Positions 32,976-44,637 of a stretch of 64,000 nucleotides of DNA are shown here, in pieces. Position 1 is the first letter of the stretch; each line of letters starts with the position of its first letter. Below the pieces are notes generated by a model. That model did no database searches. It was not told where the DNA came from and was given only the letters and a program-made list of their open reading frames with translations. Source of the DNA: Calvatia gigantea (lineage: Eukaryota; Basidiomycota; Agaricomycetes; Agaricales; Lycoperdaceae); NCBI GenBank assembly GCA_025093985.1, contig JACAAK010000010.1, positions 149,501 to 213,500 of the forward strand, in the 5' to 3' direction. A program made the position numbers and the translations under genes.

Positions 32976-35900
32976 GCACTGCTTTGCAAGTCAAGAAACT
33001 TGTATCTAGAATATTAGACAAATATTACATAATTCCTCAGAAATAAAAGTGTGAACTAAACCTAAAAGGAAATATACAAGCCCCCAAGAAGGAAGTTATG
33101 GTCAACACTATTGTTGATTCAGGATGCACTACCAGTAGCATTAGCCAAAGACTTGTAGATGAAGAAAAAATTCCCACAAGAAAGTTAGGACAAGAAATCA
33201 TGGTACTAAATGCAGATAGCACACCAAATCAAGAAGGAAGGGTGACAGAAATGGCCACAATTGAAATAAATATCCAAGGACACAAGGAGACAATCAAAGT
33301 GTCAGTGGTACAACTCCAGGACAGGGCAGAAATATTCTTAAGACATGACTAGCTAGTCAAACATAATCCAGAAATAAACTGGGAGACTGGTGAAATCAAA
33401 TTCATCCAATGTCCACCAGACTGCCACTTCCCATACCAGAATATCCACATCACAGACAAAATCTGAAGCATGGCCACAACCAAAAATGTATGGGAAGAAG
33501 AAGACAAACCAGACCCAACCAATCCAGATGACCTACCAGACTACATTCAGCCATTCATACACCTGTTCAACAAAATAACATTTGACAAGCTACCAGAGTG
33601 AACAGAATGGGACCATGAAATAATCCTAACAGATGATGCACCCAAAGAAATAAATGCCAGAACCTACAATATGACAATCAAAGAACAGGACAAACTCAAA
33701 GCATTTATCAAAGAAAACCTTGAATCAGGACAAATAAGGCCATCAAAATCTCCATACACTGCCCTTACCTTCTTTATTCCAAAGAAAGACAGATCCAAAT
33801 GTCTAATCCAAAATTACCAATGACTAAACAATGTGGTGGTCAAGGACAAGACACTGTTGTCAAGAATTGGAGAAGTAATTGACAAATTGGGCAAAGTGAA
33901 ATATTTCAACAAACTTGACATCATTTGGAAATACAACAATGTCAGAATCAAGGAAGGAAATGAATGGAAGGCCACTTTCCTCACCAATGAAGGGTTATTC
34001 AAACCAACCATTATATACTTCAGACTAAGCAACTTACCAGGAATGTTCTCTAGAATGATGACAAGTATTTTCTGTGACCTCCTGCAAAACAGAGACATCA
34101 TCAACTACATGGACAATTTTGCAATTCCAGGTGACACAAAGGAACAACTAAAGGAACAAACTGTACAATTTCTGGAATGTGCAGCACAGTATAACCTGTG
34201 TTTCAAATAGTCAAAATGTATATTCAATGTAGAAGAAATCCCAATGCTAGGAGTAAAAATAGGACACAGACAAATTGAAATAGAGGAAGAAAAACTCAAA
34301 TCAGTATGTGACTGGCCTAAACCCAAAAACACAAAAGGAGTAGAATGCTTCCTGGGATTTGCCAACTACTATTGGAGATTTATCAAGAACTTCAGCAAGA
34401 TCATAGGACCATTGAACAAACTCAAGGGAGCTACCAAATGGGAATGGAAAGAAGAGCACCAACTGGTGTTTAACAAACTGAAACAATGTATCACCAAAGA
34501 ACCCACCCTGATACTGCTCCAATGAAAAGGACAATTCTGAGTAGAAATTAATGCATCTGACTATGCATTAGAAGGAGTATTGTTACAAGAACAAGAAGGA
34601 AAATGGCACCCAATTGCCTTTACATCACAAACACTCTCTTCCACAGAACAAAACTATGAGATCTATGACAAAGAACTTCTTGCCATTATATATGCCTTGA
34701 AGGAATGGAGACACTATCTACTGGATGCTGAAGAAAAATTCAAGATATGGACAGATCACAAAAACCTCAAGTATTACAGGGAACCTCAGAAACCCAATGG
34801 ACAACAAGCAAGATGGTATCTACAACTACAAGATTACAATTTCACTCTATGACATGTGCCAGGCAAGATGAATACAAAGGCAGACCTGTTATCCAGAATG
34901 TATCAAGAACTAGACCAAATAGATGACAAACTAGTCACCATGATCCAAGGAGATTGGATACAAACTAGACCAAGAAGTGGAGAAAACTCTAATGACACCA
35001 TCTTACTCTGCACAGAGCTCTTTATCAAACCAACATTCCTAGACCAAATAAAGAATAATCACCAAAGAGAAACAGAAATTGTCACAAGACTTCAGAGGGA
35101 AGACTCCAACCTCTCAGAGACTGGTGGAATAGTCTACAAAGGAAGCAGCATATATGTACTACCAGACTCCACACTTTGAGAAGACATACTATGACAGTAC
35201 CACAAAATACCTGACATAGGACATCCAGGACAATACTGAATGATCAAGCTAGTCACTAGAGACTATTGGTGGCTAGCAATATGAAAGATGCAAGGAAATA
35301 CATTAAAGGATGCCAAAACTGCCAAAGGAATAAACTACACACAGTACCACTGAAGTCACCACTATACTCCCTTTCTATACCAAATGGGCCATGGGAAGAA
35401 ATTAGCATTGATCTCATCAGACTACTGTCAGAGTCCAAGGAGAAAGACACTATTCTAGTCATTGTTGACCAGTTTACCAAAATGATACAACTCATAGTGA
35501 CAAGGATGGACATTTCATCCAAAGAAATCACACAAATCTATAGGAATAAAATATGGAAATTACATAGAGTACCACAGAAAGTCCTCAGTGACCGAGGACT
35601 ACAGTTTGCATCAGAGTTCACTAAAGAACTATTCAAGGGATTGGGGATTGAATGAAACCTGTCAATAGCCTACTATCCCCAAACTAATGGACAGACAGAG
35701 CAAATTAATCATGAAGTGGAAACATACTTGCAATTGTATTGCAACTATAAACAAAATGACTGGGTAGACTGGCTTCCTATGGCAGAATTCCAGTATAATA
35801 ACAAGCAACATGGAGGAATACATAAAATGCTATTCTACCTGAACTACAGCCAATATCCCTGGAAAGGAAAAGACTATGGAATGACAAACAACTCAAGTAG

Positions 35901-36502
35901 CACTGAATTCCTGAAACAACTGCAGAATATCTGAGACAATGCCACATCAGTATTACACTCCTATCAAGAAAAGATGAAATAGATACACAATAACAGCAAG
36001 CTATATGCTAAGATATACCAAATCAGTAACAAAGTGTGGTTAGAGAATACAAACATCTATACCAATCAGCTATCAAAGAAGCTAGGCCAAAAAAGGTATG
36101 GCCCTTTCCAAATCAAGGAAAAGATAGGAGATATGGCATTTTAACTGACTCTACCAGACAGATGGGCCATCCATAATGTATTTAATGAGCAACTACTGTC
36201 ACCAGTACAAAAGACAATGTTCCCAAGCCAGCAAAAAACACCAGTGCCTGAACCAGTGATCATCAATAATGAGGAAGAATATAAAGTCGAGAAGATCTGC
36301 AGAAAATGAAAATGAGGATGGGGATATCAGTTTCTAGTATACTAGAAGGGGTATAGTAATAAAGACAATATATGGACAGTGGAGTCTAACTTTGACAAAT
36401 GCACAGAAGGTAATAGCAGAATACCAAAAAAGACATCTAGAGGATACCCATAAAAGAGGGGGCAGAAAACCCAAGAAAGCATCCAACAAACAAACCAACT
36501 AG
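32957..36502 (+). pseudogene. pol: A3 pol
   Basis: Full domain order as in A1: protease (DSG near 33116), RT (YMDN at 34106-34117), RNase H, integrase (HHCC about 35190-35330, DDE about 35400-35720) and a degenerate chromodomain (about 36260-36440). Many TGA/TAG/TAA stops and some indels. The terminal TAG is at 36500-36502. Confidence 0.88.
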
Positions 36503-36508
36503 CCAAAC

Positions 36509-37497
36509 ATGCCTGCCTCTCAAGCCAACCATGTTGCTATCTCCTCCCTCATCCACCCCACCCCAACCAGGATCTTGTCAGTCCTATTCCCTGATCCAGG
36601 CAGCAGCCAAGCTCTCCCACTCCATGGTACTTGCTACAATCTAGCAACCACACTGTTCCTAGCACAAGGACTCCTTGAGACATTGCTTAAAGACATCAAC
36701 AAAGCTACCAACAGTGAAATTGAAACTATGACTGCCCAGAACAAGAGGCTGGTCATTAATTGATATATTACTCTTGCTACAGCCTGTATTACCTTCACAG
36801 ATATGTACACAGGATTTGCCAATGCATCCTCATCTACCAGCCAGCACATTCCCACCATCTTCTGAGCTCTTGACCAATCTACTCTCACACCCAGTAAACA
36901 AGACTGTGTTCATAGCCTCCAGAACTGCATTGACCTTGCCCTTGAAGTCTTTAAACATCTTGACATTGCTGAAGTATTCCTCAAACTTGCCAATGTAGCA
37001 ATGAATCTGCTCAGTCAAGACAAGTCATCAGAAGACCCCAATATCAACAACTTCATCACCAGGATACACTCCACCCTCACCAACCTACATAACACAGTCA
37101 ACCCCAGCCCACCAACCTGCATGGACATGCCTATAGAAGAAGACATCACTATCTCCATGAAAGAGAAAGTAAATTCCCTCCACCATTTCATCAAAACCAT
37201 CACTCTCCCACAACTAGTCTCAGTTTTTCACCTACCTGTAAGATACTATACTGTGTTACTAGGCCAAGAACAGGACCAACATTACTGAAAAATGATATTC
37301 AAGAACTACTGAGAGAATTCCACTGTCACTGAGTTCTCCTTCAATAGTATCCTAGTCTCTATCCACCAAGATGGCCAAAGCCATTTGCCAGTCTTCTTTA
37401 TATGCTTGAACAATGGAAAGTACCTCATCAGCACCACCAAGAAAGCTCTCACTGCCACAGTGGTCAATGGAGACTTCAATGAGCTTCTTGAGGCATG
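36509..37497 (+). pseudogene. A3 ORF3
   Basis: ATG 36509 lies 6 nt after the pol TAG, as in A1. The conserved core is readable in the starting frame to about 37288 with stops at 36763 and 36862, then a small indel shifts the frame. It ends at the TGA of the shared GCATGAAGC motif. Confidence 0.83.
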
Positions 37498-37516
37498 AAG
37501 CCTAATCAGAGAGTAA

Positions 37517-37821
37517 TATTGTAGATTTCCACCAATCTCATCACACCTCCATTATCATCTCCATTCTATTCTATTCATGTATATGTTTCATCTATTACTG
37601 ACCAGCAATTTCCAAGTATGACTCATTCTAACTACTATGCCATCTCTGTCAGATGTTTTATGTAGTTACTCTATCTGTTCAACTGAATGCTCTCTTGTAT
37701 ATAAGTGTATATACATTGACATGTATTCAGTACACTTAACCACCTAGTTCTCTTCCCTTACTCACCTTCAAGACTTAGCCTAAGCTACAACCTGAGGTCC
37801 TATCAGACTAAAGTCATAACA
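37517..37821 (+). repeat. A3 3' LTR
   Basis: 305 bp, first dinucleotide decayed from TG to TA, ending CATAACA. The TATA region and the start segment are still visible near 37700-37740. Confidence 0.85.
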
Positions 37822-38281
37822 GAGGAAGGTGCATGCTTGTCTAACAAGCCTGAGTTAAGTACCACTGTGGTCTCCAAGGTTGTTATCCTTGTAGCAGACA
37901 AATGAAGATAAGGAAGCTTGTTACTAGAATAACCTAAGAGAATACAGAGTATTCTACAGTGTTTATATACTAGCTATGAAGTAAAGATCAGTCATTATGT
38001 AGTAAGAGAGTATGAGTCAATCTAGGAGTTACTATAGGTTAATTGGTAAGATAAGGAGTTATAGAAATGAAGAATGAGTCAGAAAGAAGTGGAGATAAGT
38101 AAATAGAAGTCCTAGTGTGAGAAATACAAGTTATAAAAGGAACATGACTCAGAATGTGAGTCATAAGAAGTAGAACTAGAACTACATGTAATAATAAATA
38201 AAAATAGAGGTGAGAAAAAAAATAAGTCCATGGAAAAAGTAATACACTACAAGGAGAGACAGAGGAGGTAAGTTCATAACA
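37822..38281 (-). repeat. family B LTR fragment (minus)
   Basis: The complement starts TGTTATGAACTT at 38281 and covers about 460 bp of the ~620-bp B LTR. It is cut at 37822 by the A3 LTR. The right flank (38282) is the family A chromodomain of A4. Confidence 0.78.
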
Positions 38282-38366
38282 GGAGTACCTAAAAAGGCAT
38301 CCAGAGGATACCTATAAAAGAGGGGGGAGAAAATCCAAGAAAGCATCCAACAAATACACAAATTAG
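38282..38366 (+). pseudogene. pol: A4 pol tail
   Basis: The last ~28 codons after the chromodomain, ending TAG 38364-38366. The rest of A4 upstream is missing at the B LTR junction. Confidence 0.7.
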
Positions 38367-38372
38367 TAAAAT

Positions 38373-39365
38373 ATGCCTGCCTTCTAATCCAACTGTATTG
38401 CCATCTTCTCCCTCATCCACCCTACTCCAACCAGAATCTCCTCAGTACTCTTCTCCAAGCCCAGTAATAGCAAAGCACCAACACCCAGTAGCACTTGCTA
38501 TAACATGGCTACTACTCCATCTCCTGCCTAAGGTTTACTTGAGGTATTGCTGAAGGATGTAAACAACACCACCAATACTGAGCTCACCACCATTACTGCC
38601 CAGAACAAAAGACTGAACACAAACCACCTCATTATGCTTACCACTACCTGTGTTACCTTTACCAACATGTATGCTGGATTCAAGAACACTTTCTCATCCA
38701 CCAGCCAACATATCCCCTCCATATTCCATGCATTCACCCAATCCCCTCTCACTCCTGTCAAATAAACCTGTGTTGAAGGTCTTCAAAACAGAATTGACCT
38801 TGCTCTCAAAGTGTTCAAGCACCTTGATGTCACCAAAATATTCTTGGAACTTGGAGATGTAGCCATCAACTTACTTGGATATGACAATACACCTGATGAC
38901 CTAAAACTCAAAAATCTCATCAACAGAGTATATGCCATCCTCAAAGACCTATACAACACAGTCAAGCCCACTGACACACCTGCCCAAGCTGACACCCCTA
39001 TAGATGAAGAAACTACTGTCTCCATCAAGGAGAAAGTTAATGCCCTTTGCCACTTCATCAAAACCATTACCCCTCCACAGCTTGTATCAGTTTTTCTGCC
39101 ACCCACAAGATTCTGTACTATACTGCCCAGTCAAGAATGAGACAAACATTACTGAAACTTGATAGTCAAGAACTACTGGGAGAACTTCACCATGACTGAC
39201 TTCCCCTTTGAAGGAATTCCAGTCCCTATCTGCCAAGATGGCTAAAGCCACTTACCCATCTTCTTTGTACACTCCAATGACAGCAAATACCTTATTAGTG
39301 CCACTAAGAAATCCCTCACTGCAGCTGTAGTCCATGGAGACTTTGATAAGCTTCTTGAGGCATGA
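38373..39365 (+). pseudogene. A4 ORF3
   Basis: ATG 38373, again 6 nt after the pol TAG. The ORF is complete in one frame with a few in-frame stops (for example at codons 5 and 53, and TAA 38763) and ends at TGA 39363-39365. With A8 and A10 it forms a second subfamily (an NNTTN run at about residues 65-70) distinct from A1/A2/A9. Confidence 0.84.
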
Positions 39366-39383
39366 AGCATAATTGGGGGGTAG

Positions 39384-39690
39384 TGTTGTGGATTTTACCA
39401 TCTCCACCACATCTCTGTGCTCATCTCCATTCCATTAGCCTGTCATATTTGTTTCATCTATTACTGTCCAGTGATCTCTGTAGAAATGACTCACACAACT
39501 ACTATACTATACTTATCAGACATTTCATGTAGTTACTCCATCTGCTCAACCAGATGGCCTTGTATATATAAGTATACATACAGCCTCCTGTATTCAGTAT
39601 GCTTAACCACCTCATTCTTCTCCCCTTCTATATCCTCAAGTCTTAAGCCTAAGTTGCAATGTGAGGTACCAATCCATAAAGGTCATAACA
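39384..39690 (+). repeat. A4 3' LTR
   Basis: 307 bp, TGTTGTGGATT...CATAACA, preceded by the G6 polypurine tract. Confidence 0.88.
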
Positions 39691-39909
39691 GAACCTTTTC
39701 CAAAATAATAACAAGTATATTCCACAACTTACTGCAAAATGGAGACATTGTCAACTATATGGATGACTTCACAATTTCCAGAGACATGAAGGAACAGCTC
39801 AAATATTGAACAGTACAGTTCCTCAAATACATGGCACAATACAACTTGTGCTTTAAAAGATCTAAGTGCATTTTCAATGCTGAAGAAATCCTGAGGCTTA
39901 GAGTAAAAG
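39691..39909 (+). pseudogene. pol: A5: RT fragment, upstream partner of A10
   Basis: The RT segment around the catalytic site (YMDD kept near 39760) stops exactly at AAAAG (39905-39909) before the A6 LTR. The RT continues after the same AAAAG in the inverted A10 fragment (complement of 60250 downward). Confidence 0.85.
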
Positions 39910-40216
39910 TGTTGTGAACTCCACTGTCTTCACCATACTTCCACATCTGTCTCCATTCTATGCCCTCTAGTATCTGTTTCACCTATTACCATCCAGTGTT
40001 CTCTGAGTAATGACTCATACCTGCTATCACACCATTGTAATCAGATATTTTATATAGTAGCTCCATCTATTCAACTAGATGCTCCTCTCATATATAAGTG
40101 TACATGCAGTCTCCTGTATTTGGTATGCTTAACCATCTCATTCTCATTTCCTTCTATACCCTCATGCCTTAGCCTAAAGTTGTAATCTGAGGTACTAACT
40201 TATAAAGGTCATAACA
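39910..40216 (+). repeat. A6/A8 5' LTR
   Basis: 307 bp. The matching 3' LTR is split: its first 87 bp at 56076-56162 and the remaining 220 bp inverted at 60256-60475. The AAAAG duplication lies at 39905-39909 and, as its complement, at 60251-60255. Confidence 0.88.
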
Positions 40217-40296
40217 TTTGGTTATGTGACCCTACCTCACCTTATAGAGGAGAGAGCTGAAACAGGCTTGAACTACAATGAATTAGAAGCTAGTTA

Positions 40297-40890
40297 ATGA
40301 GTTCAAACTCCAATGAATATAGAGAACTGACTCTTGAAGTCACAGATAATGAACAAGAAGAACAAGTCATAACAGACAATGAAACTAAAACTGAAACATC
40401 AGACAAAGAAGAAACAGAGAACTCCAAAGTACTTGTACTAGAAGAACCAGTTGCAAATACAGGTAATGAATCCATAGACAACTCACAAGGAGTGAACCCA
40501 ACAGGAAAACCCACTGGAGACAAAAAGATTCTATCAGAACTCTTGAATGAGCTTGACTTAGCAGAAGAAAAGTTACAAAACCCAGAACAAAAACAAGGAG
40601 AACCAGATATGTCTGACAATATCACACCAGCTTCAGAACCCAATGGAAAGAGCCTTATGCCTGACCCTAGGTTCTTTGACAGTATCTACACCAAATTCAA
40701 TGATTAGTAGAGAGCAATGACTCTCTTCATGAAGTTTAACAAAATTACAGCAGCTGATGACAGGGCCATAGCCATCTTAGCAAGGCTGCAAGGAGGAACT
40801 GTAGGAGCATATGCAGCCATGAAGGCACTACAGATTTTAGAAGGAAAAGATTCTATTGATTGGAAAGCATTTGCTGAAGAGTTTAGAAAA
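40297..40890 (+). pseudogene. gag: A6 gag, N-terminal half
   Basis: The acidic N-terminus and the first part of the gag domain; tandem TAG stops near 40706. It breaks off at 40890 where the GATA-rich repeat begins. It probably belongs to the same element as A8, with about 1 kb of gag/protease lost between them. Confidence 0.8.
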
Positions 40891-40891
40891 A

Positions 40892-42169
40892 TATCTATAA
40901 AGAGGGGGATAATGGTGGGAAAGGGGGAGTAAGAGGGGGACAATGGTGAGCTGACAAATTTTAGTCAGGATTGATAATCCTGTGCTGATTTTACACAGCC
41001 TTAGTCAGGCTTTGTCAGAATAGCACAGGATTTGTCAGAACTGACTAAGCAAAAAAGCCCACACTATTGTTCCACTCTTTCATGCTTCAGAGATTATCAG
41101 GCTGATAATTGATATAATATAGGCTAATAAGCTAATTATAAAATTGAGTAGACTGATACAGGCTGATAGCAGATAGAATTTACTGATAGAAAGGTTGATG
41201 CTGAGCTAGCCAGATTATCACATTCTGTCTGATAGATTGGCTGATAAGATGATTATACAAATTAACACATGCTAATTGAGTAGATTGACATGGGCTGATA
41301 GCAGATAAGGATTTACTGATAGTAAGATAACAACTGATAATAAACTGATAATCAGATCAACTTGGCTAACACTAGCTGATAAGATAACTCTATACATCAA
41401 CACAGGTGATAGCAAGGTATACAAGATAAAGACACACTGATAGTAAGATAATGACTGATAACAAGGGTAATAAGGTAATTATAGAAAATAATATAAGCTG
41501 ATTATAAAATTGAGTAGATTGACACAGGCTGATAACAGATAAGGATTTACTGATAGTAAGATAACTGATAATATAACTGAGTAAATTGATAATTTAACTA
41601 GAGAGATCAAGATAAATAATAATGAAATTAACTTGACTGACACTAGCTGATAAAGTAATTACATGGATTAATACAGGCTGATAATTTGGTTAAGTAGATT
41701 GACATGGACTGATAGCAGATAAGGATGTACTGATAGTAAGATAACAAGTGATAATAATAAAGTGATAATAAGATTAAGCTGGCTAATACTGGCTGATTGA
41801 GTAGATTGACATGGACTGATAGCAGATAAGAATGTACTGATAATAAGATAACAACTGATAATAAACTGATAATCAAATCAACTTGGCTAATACTAGCAGG
41901 CTGGTAACAAGATACCTGAGATAAAGACTTACTGATAGTGAGATAATAACTGATAATAAGACTGGACAGATTGAAATTGACTGATAACTAGAGAATAACT
42001 AAGAAAGCTTAGATTGACTGGTATTAATGAGGATTATAGAAATTAATATTAACTGATAATGAAATTGAGTAGATTGGTACAGGGTAGTAGTAAATAATGA
42101 TGTACTAATAGTAAAATAACAAGTAATAATAAAGTAATAATTTGATTGATAATATAATAGAAATATACT
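40892..42169 (+). repeat. GATA-rich degenerate tandem repeat
   Basis: About seven diverged units share a core like GATAGCAGATAAGGATTTA followed by CTGATAGTAAGATAAC, near 41165, 41298, 41530, 41710, 41818, 41926 and 42070. Non-coding. The short frames inside are by-products of the repeat. Confidence 0.75.
41388..41986 (+). repeat. left arm of a ~0.6-kb inverted repeat
   Basis: The reverse complement of 42573-43170 with at least two mismatches and one 1-bp indel (an extra C near 41897). The spacer is 586 bp and contains a B LTR fragment. Confidence 0.9.
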
Positions 42170-42572
42170 TGTTACAAACTTATCTTCATACCTCCACAGA
42201 CTAACCTCATTTTTTTCTTCCTGTTAAACATATTAACCTTCTTCCTCTATACCCCAGTCCAATCTTTATTTATTTATCACATGTATTTCTATCCTTGCTT
42301 CTTATGACTCATTCCCAGTCCTCATTTCTGTTCTCACTATCAGACTTCTATTTACTCATCTCTAACAGTCTTCTCTATTCATTTCTCTTACCCTTGTGAT
42401 TCCATAGCTTACCAATTAATCTGTAGTAGTCTCATTGACTCATATTCCTTTACTATGTAATCTCTCATCTCTTATTCATAGCTGGTATATAATGCTAAGT
42501 AGTACTTTGTATTACTCTAGGTTATTCTAGTAACAAGCTTCCTTATCTTCACTCATCTGCTACAAGGTTAAC
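42170..42572 (+). repeat. family B LTR fragment in the palindrome spacer
   Basis: Starts TGTTACAAACTT and follows the B LTR to the GCTACAAGGTTAAC stretch, then switches abruptly to the inverted repeat arm. Confidence 0.8.
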
Positions 42573-43170
42573 TATCAGTCAATTTCAATCTGTCCAGTCT
42601 TATTATCAGTTATTATCTCACTATCAGTAAGTCTTTATCTCAGGTATCTTGTTACCAGCCTGTAGTATTAGCCAAGTTGATTTGATTATCAGTTTATTAT
42701 CAGTTGTTATCTTATTATCAGTACATTCTTATCTGCTATCAGTCCATGTCAATCTACTCAATCAGCCAGTATTAGCCAGCTTAATCTTATTATCACTTTA
42801 TTATTATCACTTGTTATCTTACTATCAGTACATCCTTATCTGCTATCAGTCCATGTCAATCTACTTAACCAAATTATCAGCCTGTATTAATCCATGTAAT
42901 TACTTTATCAGCTAGTGTCAGCCAAGTTAATTTCATTATTATTTATCTTGATCTCTCTAGTTAAATTATCAATTTACTCAGTTATATTATCAGTTATCTT
43001 ACTATCAGTAAATCCTTATCTGTTATCAGCCTGTGTCAATCTACTCAATTTTATAATCAGCTTATATTATTTTCTATAATTACCTTATTACCCTTGTTAT
43101 CAGTCATTATCTTACTATCAGTGTGTCTTTATCTTGTATACCTTGCTATCACCTGTGTTAATGTATAGAG
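42573..43170 (-). repeat. right arm of the ~0.6-kb inverted repeat
   Basis: The inverted copy of 41388-41986. Directly followed by truncated A7 gag. Confidence 0.9.
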
Positions 43171-44286
43171 CTGATTGCCTGGATTTGTACCTTTTTCAGT
43201 GCAGTGCAGACTTTGGTGATGTGTCCTGTCTTTCCACAATTGTAGCATGTTAACCCCTTGGGTTTCTTGCAATCTTTGGTGATATGTCTGAAAACACCAC
43301 AATTGTAGCATTTTGGTTCTCCTTTTGCATTAAAGACATGATGCCTACTGCCTATTTCCATGGGTTCTCCCATTCCCCCATATATGGTCCCAGAGTTGGT
43401 CTTCTTGTCTCCTCGGTATTCAGATGCTTTGTATCCTTGTCCTATGGCTAATATGGCTTCTTTCCATTTAGAATAGGTATCAGGGCAGATGCTGGGCAGG
43501 TAGCCTGTAATAGTGTGGATAATGTCTTGTTGGGCATTCTTTCTTAACAGGAACATTGCATGTTTGCTGTCTGTCTGTGCTTTGTTCTTGAGTACCTCAA
43601 ATTCAATGAGATAGTTGGCTATGTTGTGATTTCCTTGCTTGAATTTTTCAATCTGCCACTTGGCTTTGGCATTTATTGCATTGTCAGAGAATGTTTTCCT
43701 GAATTCTTCAGCAAAGGTTTTCTAGTCCACAGAGTCTTCTCCCTCCAGTATTTGCAGTGCTTTCATCACTGTGTAGGCTTCTACTGTCCCTCCTTGCAGT
43801 CTAGCTAGGACTGCTATGGCTTTATTGTTGGCCATTGCAATCTTGTTGAATTTCATGAAGAGTGTCATGGCTCTCCACCAGTCATCAAATTTGGTACAAG
43901 TACCATTGAAGAATCCTGGGTCAGGTATGAGGCCCTTCCCATTGGATGCTAGTACAGTATTATTGGTCATGTCTGATTTGCCTGATTCAGATTCAGTGTC
44001 TGTTTGCTGGTTCTCCAGTCATCTTAACTCTTTTTCTGCTAAGTCAAGTTCATTTAAGAGTCCTGATAAGATCTCTTCTTCTCCTGTTGGGTTTGCTCCT
44101 TGTGAAACATCTCTAGGTTCATTGTCTGGAATTACAACTGGTTCTAGCACAGGTACTTCAGGGTTCCCTGTTTCTTCTTTGTCTGATGTGTCAATCTCTT
44201 TGTCTGTTACAGATTCTTCTTCTTGTTTGTTGTCTATGACTTCAAGCAGGGGTTCTCTGTATTCATTGGGGTTAGAGCTTATATAA
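43171..44286 (-). pseudogene. gag: A7 gag
   Basis: Reads leftward from ATG 44286: acidic N-terminus, gag domain and two CCHC knuckles (about 43310-43190). In-frame stops include those near 43721 and 44020. The C-terminus is cut at the palindrome arm just after the knuckles. Confidence 0.85.
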
Positions 44287-44363
44287 CAGCTCCTGGGTTC
44301 ATTATAGTTCGAGTCTTTTTCAACTCTTTCTTCTGCAAGGCAAGGTGGAGATGCTTAACCAAA

Positions 44364-44637
44364 TATTATGACCTTAGTCTGGTAAGACCTCAGATTGCAG
44401 CTTAGGCTAAGTCTTGAGGGCAAGTAAGGGGAGAGAACCAGGTGGTTAAGCATACCAAATACAATAGATGTATGTATGCTTAAATACGAAAGGTCATCTG
44501 GTTGAACAGATGGAATAGCTACAATGCGAGTCATACTTTGGAGATCACTGGACAGTAATAGATGAAACAAGTATGTGAATAGAACAGGAATGGAGACAAG
44601 AATGGAGGTGTGGTGTGATCAGTAGAAATCCATAACA
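44364..44637 (-). repeat. A7 5' LTR
   Basis: 274 bp, decayed TATTATGACC start, ending CATAACA. About 30 bp shorter than its relatives through internal deletion. Its PBS complement ATGCTTAACCA at 44351-44361 matches the LTR start segment exactly. Confidence 0.83.

Larger units (their letters stand above)
32381..37821 (+). mobile_element. A3: 5'-truncated, CpG-free family A element
   Basis: Gag (partial), pol, ORF3 and a 3' LTR in order, but the 5' LTR and the first half of gag are missing at the junction with the B1 LTR. CpG is almost absent (none found in 33061-33600), marking it as much older than A1. Confidence 0.9.

Noticed and set aside
41643..42915. Two identical 77-residue open frames on opposite strands, as if a conserved small protein were present twice
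   Set aside because: They lie in the two arms of the palindrome, are low-complexity products of the GATA repeat, and have no start context or homology signal. Identity follows from the inverted duplication.
41388..43170. The palindrome as a classical TIR DNA transposon
   Set aside because: No transposase, no target duplication at the outer arm ends, and the spacer holds only a B LTR fragment.
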